A DNA stretch of 9,258 nt from an uncultured Roseburia sp. (GTDB lineage: Bacteria > Bacillota > Clostridia > Lachnospirales > Lachnospiraceae). This document shows positions 1 through 5,934 of this stretch, piece by piece. The DNA lies in the NCBI GenBank assembly GCA_945928585.1, contig CAMENQ010000077.1, forward strand, positions 1 through 9,258, written 5' to 3'. Position 1 is the stretch's first letter. Each line of letters opens with the position of its first letter. Position numbers and translations under genes: made by a program. The notes beneath the pieces are model-generated. The model was not told the DNA's origin and searched no databases. It saw only the letters and a list, made by a program, of their open reading frames with translations.

Positions 1-272
1 TTGTATGTCAATGTGAAGCTGAAAACCTGTTATGACATGATAACGGAATACAATTATTATGATTGCAGTTCCCTTGCCTAGAAAAACCATTTATCGAAGT
101 TCCGGAAAACAAGAAAAATGGTATAGACAGATTTAGATGGAAATCAGGTGAGTTGTTCATGCATTATCATGATTGGCTGCTACATAAAGTTGATGAAGTG
201 ATTTTCGATTTTAATAGCGGTGGTGGACCGCATAAACATTGTACGAATATTGTGATTGCAGAAAAACAATGA
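1..272 (+). pseudogene. 3' remnant of an unidentified gene, frameshifted
   Basis: Two overlapping reading frames together look like one protein. Frame 1 is open from the window edge for 26 codons (LYVNVKLKTCYDMITEYNYY...) and stops at TAG 79-81. Frame 3 then reads LEKPFIEVPENKKNGIDRFR and continues through HYHDWLLHKVDEVIFDF to TGA 270-272. Frame 3 itself has a stop just before its TTG at 63 and no ribosome binding site, so the switch near positions 63-80 is better explained by an indel than by a new start. The C-terminal part is rich in His, Trp and aromatic residues and ends near a GGG-PHKH stretch. I do not recognise the family. A sequencing error at the junction would give the same picture, and the 5' end lies outside the window. 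Confidence 0.45.
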
Positions 273-331
273 AAAAAATCCTTGTCAGAATATAAAAAAT
301 TCAAAGTATCTAAAAATATTTCTAAAAACTA

Positions 332-362
332 TTGACTCTTACGTTACGTAATAGTTTAAAGT
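332..362 (+). promoter_or_regulatory. MerR-type promoter/operator with a 19-bp spacer
   Basis: The -35 is TTGACT (332-337) and the -10 is TAAAGT (357-362), separated by 19 bp instead of 17. The spacer holds a near-perfect dyad, TTACG-T-TACGTAA. Overlong spacers with a central dyad are the hallmark of MerR-family targets, where the activated regulator twists the DNA to realign the two boxes. The promoter lies directly ahead of the MerR gene, so autoregulation is the natural inference. It also shows that the long open frame reaching back to 332 cannot be translated in full, because its beginning is the promoter. Confidence 0.85.
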
Positions 363-388
363 ATATTTATCGGAAGGAGGAAATGCCA

Positions 389-1117
389 ATGATGATAGTA
401 AATGAAGTAAGTAAATTGACAGGAGTGAGTATACGCACTCTGCAATATTATGATACCATTGGACTCTTAAAACCAAGCAAATACACAGAGTCCGGATACA
501 GGTTGTATGACGATACAGCGTTGGAGAGGTTGCAGCAGATTTTACTGTTTAGGGAATTGGAATTTTCTTTAAAGGAAATCAAGGAGATTATTGATGCACC
601 TAATTTTGACAGGGAGAAAGCACTTGAACAACAGATAGAGTTACTGACATTGAAGAAGGAGCATCTTGAAAATTTGATTGATTTTGCCCGAGGAATAAAA
701 ACGATTGGAGTGAAAAAATTGGATTTTACAGTGTTTGACACAAAAAAGATTGATGAATATTCAAAACGTGCGAAAGAGCAATGGGGAGAGACACCTGAAT
801 ATAAGGAATATGAGGAAAAGTCTAAGAATATGACGGATGTTCAGCAGAAAGATGTGATTAACAGTTTTATGTTGATTTTTGCAGAATTTGGAAAGTTGAA
901 AGAGAAAGATGCTGCAAGTGACATTGTTCAATTGCAGGTTAAAAAATTACAGGATTTTATATCAGAACATTATTATAAATGCTCGAAGGAAATCCTGTCC
1001 GGACTTGGAAAAATGTATGCAGGTGGTGGAGAATTTACTGAGAATATTGATAGCTATGGTGGAGAAGGAACCGCTGAGTTTACAGCTAAAGCAATTGATA
1101 TTTACTGTCAGGAATAA
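389..1117 (+). CDS. TipAL/Mta-like MerR transcriptional activator with TipAS drug-sensing domain
   Basis: A 242-residue cytoplasmic regulator. Residues 1-70 are the MerR winged helix: VSIRTLQYYDTIGLLKPS forms the recognition helix, and SGYRLYDD (about 35-42) the wing. Residues about 75-105 (ALEQQIELLTLKKEHLENL) form the dimerising coiled coil. From about residue 125 the sequence follows the TipAS antibiotic-recognition domain (WGETPEYKEYEEKSK, EHYYKCSKEILSGLGKMYAG, GEGTAEFTAKAIDIYC), which in TipA and Mta binds or traps drugs. Start choice: AGGAGG at 375-380 stands 8 nt before ATG 389, whereas ATG 383 is only 2 nt away; ATG 392 is also possible. The gene is monocistronic, lying between its own 19-bp-spacer promoter and a strong terminator. 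The inducer cannot be told from sequence, and no target besides its own promoter is visible here. Confidence 0.92.
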   Translation: MMIVNEVSKLTGVSIRTLQYYDTIGLLKPSKYTESGYRLYDDTALERLQQILLFRELEFSLKEIKEIIDAPNFDREKALEQQIELLTLKKEHLENLIDFARGIKTIGVKKLDFTVFDTKKIDEYSKRAKEQWGETPEYKEYEEKSKNMTDVQQKDVINSFMLIFAEFGKLKEKDAASDIVQLQVKKLQDFISEHYYKCSKEILSGLGKMYAGGGEFTENIDSYGGEGTAEFTAKAIDIYCQE

Positions 1118-1150
1118 ATCTGTATTAAACTGGCAACGGATTAATGAAAA

Positions 1151-1199
1151 GGCCTCGTTGGCAAAGCAGTATATCTGCAATTCCAACGGGGCTGTTTTT
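1151..1199 (+). terminator. Rho-independent terminator of the MerR gene
   Basis: GGCCTCGTTGG (1151-1161) pairs with CCAACGGGGCT (1183-1193), with two G-U pairs, and is followed by GTTTTT. The loop contains a small extra hairpin, GCAG-TATAT-CTGC. The site lies 34 nt after the stop of the MerR gene, which isolates that gene from the copper operon downstream. Confidence 0.85.
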
Positions 1200-1253
1200 A
1201 TCCCCACAATCGGTATATAACTTAGATGGTGTATTTATACAGTTTTTAGATTC

Positions 1254-1283
1254 TAAAAGTGCCGCTGTCGTGCAGCACTTTTA
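1254..1283. terminator. Second hairpin, possible bidirectional terminator
   Basis: TAAAAGTGC (1254-1262) and GCACTTTTA (1275-1283) form a perfect 9-bp stem around a 12-nt loop. The A-run on one side and T-run on the other could terminate transcription in either direction. It sits just upstream of the csoR promoter and may insulate it. The stem is only moderately GC-rich, so it is weaker than the terminator at 1151. Confidence 0.45.
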
Positions 1284-1301
1284 AATTGAGAAAAAATATA
1301 C

Positions 1302-1330
1302 TTGCAATATACCCCCACGGGGTATATAAT
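1302..1330 (+). promoter_or_regulatory. csoR promoter with overlapping CsoR operator
   Basis: -35 TTGCAA (1302-1307) and a consensus -10 TATAAT (1325-1330) are 17 bp apart. Between and partly over the -10 lies a perfect inverted repeat: arms ATATACCCC (1307-1315) and GGGGTATAT (1319-1327) around CAC. TACCC...GGGTA palindromes are the known operator type for CsoR copper-sensing repressors. Bound repressor would block RNA polymerase, and Cu(I) would release it. The operator stands directly before csoR, so the whole operon should be self-regulated. Confidence 0.9.
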
Positions 1331-1356
1331 CTATAAAAAATAAACGGAGGTTAAGA

Positions 1357-1722
1357 ATGAAGAATAACATAACAGATACTCCAGAAAAGAAAACCACAGA
1401 AGTTACAGGCATCTCAGAACAAAACGGGGAATGTACCTGCTGCCATAAAACTAAAGAAAGATCAGACAAAGAGTACAAGGATTTGATTAACAGGCTCAGC
1501 CGCATAGAAGGTCAGGTAAGAGGCATAAAAAAAATGGTAGAAAACAATGCATACTGCACAGACATTCTTGTACAGGTGTCAGCCGCTAACGCTGCATTAA
1601 ACAGCTTTAATAAGGTGCTGCTTGCCAACCACATAAAATCATGTGTGACAAGAGATATAAAAGAAGGCAAGGAAGAAACTGTTGATGAATTGGTTGAGGT
1701 ATTACAGAAACTTATGAAATAG
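1357..1722 (+). CDS. csoR: Copper-sensing transcriptional repressor CsoR
   Basis: A 121-residue all-helical repressor of the CsoR/RcnR family (DUF156). The first-helix signature LINRLSRIEGQVRGIKKMVE spans residues 43-62. The Cu(I) ligand set of CsoR proteins is complete: Cys67 (YCTDILVQ), His92 and Cys96 (ANHIKSCV). This C-H-C pattern indicates copper rather than nickel, cobalt or formaldehyde sensing. The start is supported by CGGAGG (1345-1350), 6 nt before ATG. It is first in the operon behind its own operator, 25 nt before the next gene. Oddly, it carries an N-terminal extension of about 35 residues with CTCCH at 26-30; this precedes the conserved fold and could be an additional metal site. 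Function confidence is high from ligands, operator and neighbours together. Confidence 0.95.
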   Translation: MKNNITDTPEKKTTEVTGISEQNGECTCCHKTKERSDKEYKDLINRLSRIEGQVRGIKKMVENNAYCTDILVQVSAANAALNSFNKVLLANHIKSCVTRDIKEGKEETVDELVEVLQKLMK

Positions 1723-1747
1723 ATAAATTAAAATCGGGAGGATAAAA

Positions 1748-2137
1748 ATGGACAATATAGGAACTATATTAGTTATAGTAATACTTATCATAATAATATT
1801 TTTCGCAGTGAAAAACAGCATAAAGCATGCGAAGGGAGAAGGAAGCTGCTGCGGCGGTGGGGGAAGTGATAAACCTGAAAGAAAAATGCTTAAGGGAAAA
1901 AAGCTTGGAGAGAAAATTATTTATATAGAAGGAATGCGCTGCGAACATTGTAAAAATGCTGTTGAAGGTGTAATAAACAAAATTGAGGGTGCAAAAGCAA
2001 GCGTTAACTTAAAGAAAAATATAGCTGTAGTTTCCTATGACAGGGAAATAAATGATGAAGAACTTAGAAATGCAGTGGAAAAGAAAGACTTCAAGGTGAT
2101 AAGAATAACGGACGAAAATCAAAACAGAAAGGACTGA
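1748..2137 (+). CDS. Membrane-anchored HMA-domain copper chaperone
   Basis: A 129-residue protein of two parts. Residues 1-40 resemble the small FeoB-associated Cys-rich membrane proteins: a single hydrophobic helix (about 6-21, TILVIVILIIIIFFAV), a basic stretch, then a GSCCGGGG tail. Residues about 56-122 are a heavy-metal-associated domain with the metal-binding loop GMRCEHC (Cys65 and Cys68) and the usual beta-alpha-beta pattern. The likely role is to hold Cu(I) at the inner face of the membrane and hand it to the ATPase encoded next. GGGAGG (1736-1741) lies 6 nt before ATG 1748. It is co-transcribed with csoR and ends 6 nt before copA, which implies translational coupling. The topology (HMA inside the cell) is inferred from the positive charges after the helix. 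The donor/acceptor role is inference. Confidence 0.85.
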   Translation: MDNIGTILVIVILIIIIFFAVKNSIKHAKGEGSCCGGGGSDKPERKMLKGKKLGEKIIYIEGMRCEHCKNAVEGVINKIEGAKASVNLKKNIAVVSYDREINDEELRNAVEKKDFKVIRITDENQNRKD

Positions 2138-2143
2138 CAATGT

Positions 2144-4924
2144 ATGAAGCAGTATATAGTTACAGGAATGAGCTGTGCAGCCTGCACTGCCAGAGTAGAA
2201 AGGGCAGTAAGTAAGGTAGAAGGAGTAACCTCCTGCTCTGTAAGCCTTCTGACAAATTCCATGGGAGTGGAGGGCAGTGCATCTTCTGAGGATATAATAA
2301 GAGCGGTAGAAGCTGCCGGCTACGGAGCAAAGCTTAAAACAAGTGATGATGGCTCAAAGGGAGGCTCATCAGCAGAAAAGGGTTCTTATGAAAATGATGA
2401 GATATTTTCAAATAAATCAAGTTTGGCACTTAGAAACCGGCTTATTGCATCACTTGTTTTCTTATTAATACTTATGTATTTTTCTATGGGGCATATGATG
2501 TGGGGCTGGAAGTTTCCAACTGTAATAGAAGACAATCATATAGCTATGGGACTTATTCAGATGTTACTTACCATAGCAATAATGGTTATTAATCAGAGAT
2601 TTTTCATAAGCGGCTTTAAGGGATTATGCCACAGATCACCAAATATGGATACGCTTGTAGCTCTCGGTGCATCAGCTGCATTTATATACAGCACATACGC
2701 ATTATTTGCCATGACGGATGCCCAGTTAAATGGTGATATGGAAGGAGTTATGGCATATATGCACGATTTTTATTTTGAATCGGCAGCCATGATACTTACA
2801 CTTATTACAGTGGGCAAGCTGCTTGAAGCTGTATCAAAGGGACGAACCACCGATGCATTAAAGGGACTTATGAAGCTTGCACCTAAGACAGCACTTATAG
2901 AGACCGATGGAAAGGAAATAGAAGTTTCCATAGACAAAATAAATGTTGGTGATACTTTCATAGTTAAAGCCGGTGCAAGTATACCTGTTGATGGTATTAT
3001 TCTGGAAGGCAGCGGAACTGTAGATGAAGCATCATTAACGGGAGAAAGCATACCTGTAGATAAGGAAACCGGTGACAGAGTATCTGCTGCTACCATCAGT
3101 AAATCGGGATATATGAAATGTAAGGCACTGCGTGTGGGTGAAGATACTACTCTTTCACAGATTATAAAAATGGTAAGTGATGCAGCAGCCACTAAGGCAC
3201 CTATAGCAAAGGTTGCAGACAAGGTATCGGGAATATTTGTGCCGATAGTATTGTGTTTAGCATTAATTACATTTATTGTATGGATGATAGTTGGAAAAAC
3301 AGTAGGTTACAGCCTTGCAAGGGCTATTTCCGTACTTGTCATAAGCTGCCCATGTGCCCTGGGACTTGCCACACCTGTAGCCATTATGGTGGGAAATGGT
3401 ATGGGAGCAAAGAACGGCATTATGTTTAAAACGGCAGCCTCATTGGAGGAAACCGGCAGAGTGCAGATAGTGGCACTTGACAAAACAGGAACCATAACAA
3501 AGGGAGAGCCGAGGGTGACAGATATTATACCATCAGATGGTGTGGACAAAAAAGAACTTATAAGTTTTGCATATATTCTTGAAAAAAAGAGTGAGCATCC
3601 GCTGGCGAAAGCCATTATAGCATATGGAGACCAGCAGCCGGAGATATTAAAAGCCGTTGGTAATAAAAACTTTGATAATAATAAAAACTTTGATTATAAC
3701 AAAGATTTTGATAATAATAAAAATTCTGTTGACAATAAAAATTATGACGAGGAGTTAAGCGATTTTACCACTTTGTCAGGAAACGGTCTGTCTGCCATAT
3801 ATCATGGACAAAAACTTATGGGAGGAAGCCTTAAATTTATAACAGAGCAATTAAAATCAACAGAAAACACATCGGATAATATGTCTGCAGATATATTGAA
3901 AAAAGCTGAAGAAACAGCGGGCAATTTAGCAGAAGAAGGAAAAACACCATTGCTTTTTTCTCTTGGAGACAGACTGTTAGGAATCGTGGCTGTGGCAGAT
4001 GTAATAAAGGAAGACAGCTTCGAGGCCGTAAGACAGCTTAAAAATATGGGAATACAGGTGGTTATGATAACAGGAGACAATGAAAAAACAGCCAAAGCCA
4101 TAGGACAGCAGGCAGGTGTTGATAATGTAATTGCAGGTGTGCTTCCTGATGGCAAGGAGGAAGCAGTGCGTATGCTGCAAAAAGAAGGCAAGGTAGCAAT
4201 GGTTGGAGATGGCATAAATGATGCACTGGCGCTTACAAGAGCCGATACGGGCATAGCCATAGGTGCAGGAACAGACGTTGCCATAGACGCAGCAGATGTA
4301 GTGCTTGTAAAAAGCAGACTTTCAGATGTGCCGGCCGCTATCAGACTTAGTAGAAAAACACTTAAAAACATTCACGAAAACCTGTTTTGGGCGTTCATAT
4401 ATAATATTATTGGTATACCTCTTGCAGCAGGTGTGTGGATACCTGTCTTCGGATGGGAATTAAATCCGATGTATGGCGCGGCGGCTATGAGCTTATCAAG
4501 CTTTTGTGTTGTAACAAATGCATTGCGGCTGAATTTGTATAACATAAAGGATTGTACAAAGGATAAAAGAATAAAAAATGTGAAAAATGCCGATGCAAAA
4601 AATGAAAATGCAAAAAATATAATAAATGCAAAAAGTACAAATAGTGCTGTAAAAATAATATCGGCTCAAAACAAAGTAAAAAATCAAAATGAAAACAAGG
4701 AGGAAAAGATTATGACAAAGACAATGAAAATCGAAGGTATGATGTGCGGACACTGCGAGGCAACGGTAAAGAAGACGCTTGAGGCACTGGAGGGCGTTAA
4801 GGAGGCCAATGTATCACATAAGTCAGGTACTGCGGTTGTTACATTAGACGCAGAGGTGGCTGATGATGTATTGAAAAAGGCTGTGGAGGATAAGGAGTAT
4901 ACTGTTACGGAAATATGCAGGTAA
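2144..4924 (+). CDS. copA: Cu(+)-exporting P1B-type ATPase CopA fused in frame to CopZ
   Basis: A 926-residue ATPase expected to pump Cu(I) out across the cytoplasmic membrane. In order: N-terminal HMA with GMSCAAC (Cys11, Cys14); membrane helices near 100-118, 137-157, 168-190 and 210-232; actuator domain TGES (299-302); helix 5 near 363-383; helix 6 with the copper-path CPC (402-404); phosphorylated Asp446 in DKTG; nucleotide-domain SEHP (His485) and GNG (546-548); TGDN (643-646); GDGIND (688-693); helix 7 with YN (753-754); helix 8 with MSLSS (782-786). CPC, YN and MxxSS together mark Cu(I) specificity. Two oddities: a five-copy hexapeptide insert at 507-536, and after the usual end (about 797) a 59-residue Lys/Asn-rich linker leading to a second HMA with MMCGHC (868-871). 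The SD is modest, with AAGGA 10 nt before ATG 2144. Ile ATA codons are frequent across the operon. Confidence 0.95.
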   Translation: MKQYIVTGMSCAACTARVERAVSKVEGVTSCSVSLLTNSMGVEGSASSEDIIRAVEAAGYGAKLKTSDDGSKGGSSAEKGSYENDEIFSNKSSLALRNRLIASLVFLLILMYFSMGHMMWGWKFPTVIEDNHIAMGLIQMLLTIAIMVINQRFFISGFKGLCHRSPNMDTLVALGASAAFIYSTYALFAMTDAQLNGDMEGVMAYMHDFYFESAAMILTLITVGKLLEAVSKGRTTDALKGLMKLAPKTALIETDGKEIEVSIDKINVGDTFIVKAGASIPVDGIILEGSGTVDEASLTGESIPVDKETGDRVSAATISKSGYMKCKALRVGEDTTLSQIIKMVSDAAATKAPIAKVADKVSGIFVPIVLCLALITFIVWMIVGKTVGYSLARAISVLVISCPCALGLATPVAIMVGNGMGAKNGIMFKTAASLEETGRVQIVALDKTGTITKGEPRVTDIIPSDGVDKKELISFAYILEKKSEHPLAKAIIAYGDQQPEILKAVGNKNFDNNKNFDYNKDFDNNKNSVDNKNYDEELSDFTTLSGNGLSAIYHGQKLMGGSLKFITEQLKSTENTSDNMSADILKKAEETAGNLAEEGKTPLLFSLGDRLLGIVAVADVIKEDSFEAVRQLKNMGIQVVMITGDNEKTAKAIGQQAGVDNVIAGVLPDGKEEAVRMLQKEGKVAMVGDGINDALALTRADTGIAIGAGTDVAIDAADVVLVKSRLSDVPAAIRLSRKTLKNIHENLFWAFIYNIIGIPLAAGVWIPVFGWELNPMYGAAAMSLSSFCVVTNALRLNLYNIKDCTKDKRIKNVKNADAKNENAKNIINAKSTNSAVKIISAQNKVKNQNENKEEKIMTKTMKIEGMMCGHCEATVKKTLEALEGVKEANVSHKSGTAVVTLDAEVADDVLKKAVEDKEYTVTEICR
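3662..3751 (+). repeat. Five 18-bp tandem repeats inside copA
   Basis: Five consecutive 18-nt units beginning at 3662, 3680, 3698, 3716 and 3734. They encode the hexapeptides NKNFDN, NKNFDY, NKDFDN, NKNSVD and NKNYDE (CopA residues 507-536). The first two units (AATAAAAACTTTGATAAT and AATAAAAACTTTGATTAT) differ by one base; later units are more diverged, so the newest duplication is at the 5' end. The unit length keeps the frame. The repeat sits in the ATP-binding domain between SEHP and GNG, in a surface loop of that fold. Confidence 0.93.
4593..4636 (+). repeat. Imperfect short repeats in the copA-copZ linker
   Basis: ATGCAAAAAAT occurs at 4593-4603 and 4608-4618, with a close variant, ATGCAAAAAGT, at 4626-4636 (spacings of 15 and 18 nt, both multiples of three). 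They encode part of a low-complexity Lys/Asn/Ala linker (NADAKNENAKNIINAKS). The pattern suggests replication slippage in what was once an intergenic stretch, kept free of stop codons. Confidence 0.6.
4697..4703 (+). promoter_or_regulatory. Internal ribosome binding site for CopZ within copA
   Basis: AAGGAGG lies 8 nt before ATG 4712, a near-ideal Shine-Dalgarno sequence and spacing in the middle of an open reading frame. It is much stronger than the site ahead of copA itself. In the fusion frame it encodes Lys-Glu-Glu of the linker, a normal-looking codon choice, but its exact position before a complete CopZ argues for real use. Confidence 0.75.
4712..4924 (+). CDS. copZ: CopZ-like copper chaperone, nested at the 3' end of copA
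   Basis: Initiation at ATG 4712, in the same frame as copA, would give a free 70-residue HMA protein: MTKTMKIEGMMCGHCEATVK at the start, with Cu(I) ligands Cys12 and Cys15, then the rest of a complete beta-alpha-beta-beta-alpha-beta fold ending EYTVTEICR. That is the normal length for a stand-alone CopZ, the cytosolic Cu(I) carrier that delivers to CopA and CsoR. The same codons also form the C-terminal domain of the CopA fusion (residues 857-926). The most economical reading is that copZ was once a separate gene and the copA stop codon was lost. Both products may be made. Base composition changes here: the copZ part is richer in G+C than the A-rich linker before it. Free CopZ synthesis is inferred from the ribosome binding site, not shown. 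Confidence 0.75.
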   Translation: MTKTMKIEGMMCGHCEATVKKTLEALEGVKEANVSHKSGTAVVTLDAEVADDVLKKAVEDKEYTVTEICR

Positions 4925-4997
4925 TTCTTTGAAATGCGCTGATGGCAGGAATTAATTAATGCAGCTTGAATTAAATCATAGAAGGATTACGGGCCAA

Positions 4998-5023
4998 GTA
5001 CTTTAGAAGACTTTTTAAGGTAC
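4998..5023. other. Short inverted repeat between copA-copZ and the PARG gene
   Basis: GTACTTTA (4998-5005) and TAAGGTAC (5016-5023) pair over 8 bp with one G-U, around a 10-nt loop. It is AT-rich with no T-tract after it, so it is not a good terminator; it may be an operator or weak RNA hairpin. No clear terminator was found after copA, so read-through into the next gene is possible. Confidence 0.3.
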
Positions 5024-5031
5024 AGTATAGT
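5002..5031 (+). promoter_or_regulatory. Possible weak promoter for the PARG gene
   Basis: TATAGT at 5026-5031 is a reasonable -10, and TTTAGA (5002-5007), 18 bp upstream, is a poor -35. It lies about 30 nt before the gene start and overlaps the inverted repeat at 4998-5023. The -35 is weak, so this is a tentative call. Confidence 0.3.
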
Positions 5032-5062
5032 TATTATCATGTGAATAACGGAGGAAATTTTT

Positions 5063-5917
5063 ATGGGAAAAATTGAAAATATTACTGTATTTAATGATAC
5101 AGAAAGAATGTGTAAACATAATGAAAAGATAAAAGAAGCTATTAGAAAGTCAACTGTTGGGCAGAAATTGATTTTGGAAAGAGACGAGATTCCGGAACTT
5201 GATATGAAACGTTATGCTGCAGAAGCAAAGGTAATTGTATCAAAAAAGCGAACCTATGAGGCAGCCTTCGGGTATAAAGGAACTAAAATTGCGGTGCATA
5301 ATTTTGCATCAGCTTCAAATCCCGGAGGGGGAGTAGAGCGAGGAGCAAATGCACAGGAAGAATGCCTGTGCAGGTGTTCGATCCTTTATTTTTGTCTGAA
5401 CACACCGGAGATGATGAATGGCTTTTATTTACCACATAGAAGGGCACACAATCCTATTCATAATGATGATATAATATTTACTCCGGGAGTGGTTGTGTTT
5501 AAAACGGACACAGCAGCTCCGGAGCTTATGGATGAACACGATTGGTATGACGTAGATGTGATTACCTGTGCAGCTCCTAATCTGCGAGAAAGACCGAGTA
5601 ATGGCTTTAACTCCGGAGATGGAAACAAGGCAGTGGAGATTTCGGATAAAGAATTATTAGCTATTCATGAAAAGCGGCTTAAGAGGATATTAGATGTGGC
5701 ACTGCTGAATCAGGACGAAACTGTTGTATTAGGTGCCTTTGGGTGTGGAGCATTTAAGAACAATCCGGAAGTTGTAGCACTGGCATCAAAAAATGTGGTT
5801 AAGGACTACCTGCATGCATTTAAGAATATTGAATTTGCAGTGTATTGTTCACCGAGAGATGAGCAGAATAATAAGATTTTTGAAAGAGTATTAAGCACAT
5901 ATGGCAATAATTGTTAG
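5063..5917 (+). CDS. Bacterial-type poly(ADP-ribose) glycohydrolase (TIGR02452/DUF2263 family)
   Basis: A 284-residue soluble macrodomain-fold enzyme expected to hydrolyse ADP-ribose links on proteins. The catalytic signature GGG-X7-QEE is intact: GGG at 88-90 in SASNPGGGVERG and QEE at 98-100, within the 6-8 spacing known for PARG. The second conserved loop, VLGAFGCGAFKNNP (222-235), would hold the diphosphate of ADP-ribose, and FTPGVVVFK (139-147) is another family-like segment. Length agrees with bacterial members. GGAGG (5050-5054) is 8 nt before ATG 5063. The substrate is not evident: no ADP-ribosyltransferase is encoded nearby. Possible roles are removal of a host-made or phage-borne ADP-ribose mark, or general ADP-ribose turnover. 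A broken HipB-like regulator begins 17 nt after its stop, which suggests a former two-gene unit. Fold and catalytic motif are clear; biological role is open. Confidence 0.9.
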   Translation: MGKIENITVFNDTERMCKHNEKIKEAIRKSTVGQKLILERDEIPELDMKRYAAEAKVIVSKKRTYEAAFGYKGTKIAVHNFASASNPGGGVERGANAQEECLCRCSILYFCLNTPEMMNGFYLPHRRAHNPIHNDDIIFTPGVVVFKTDTAAPELMDEHDWYDVDVITCAAPNLRERPSNGFNSGDGNKAVEISDKELLAIHEKRLKRILDVALLNQDETVVLGAFGCGAFKNNPEVVALASKNVVKDYLHAFKNIEFAVYCSPRDEQNNKIFERVLSTYGNNC

Positions 5918-5934
5918 TAGGAGGAGGAAAATCT

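Noticed and set aside
909..1220. Plus-strand frame of 103 codons overlapping the end of the MerR gene
   Set aside because: It lies out of frame within the conserved TipAS domain and runs through the terminator at 1151-1199, so it is not a gene.
3662..3751. A CRISPR array or regulatory iteron reading of the 18-bp repeats
   Set aside because: The units are directly adjacent without spacers, are in frame and code for a hexapeptide in a protein loop; a coding tandem repeat explains them fully.
3802..4371. Long open frame on the minus strand opposite copA (189 codons), with others at 2770-3222 and 3307-3615
   Set aside because: They are rich in Ser, Ala and Pro, typical reverse-strand shadows of a coding sequence, and lie wholly within the conserved copA domains.
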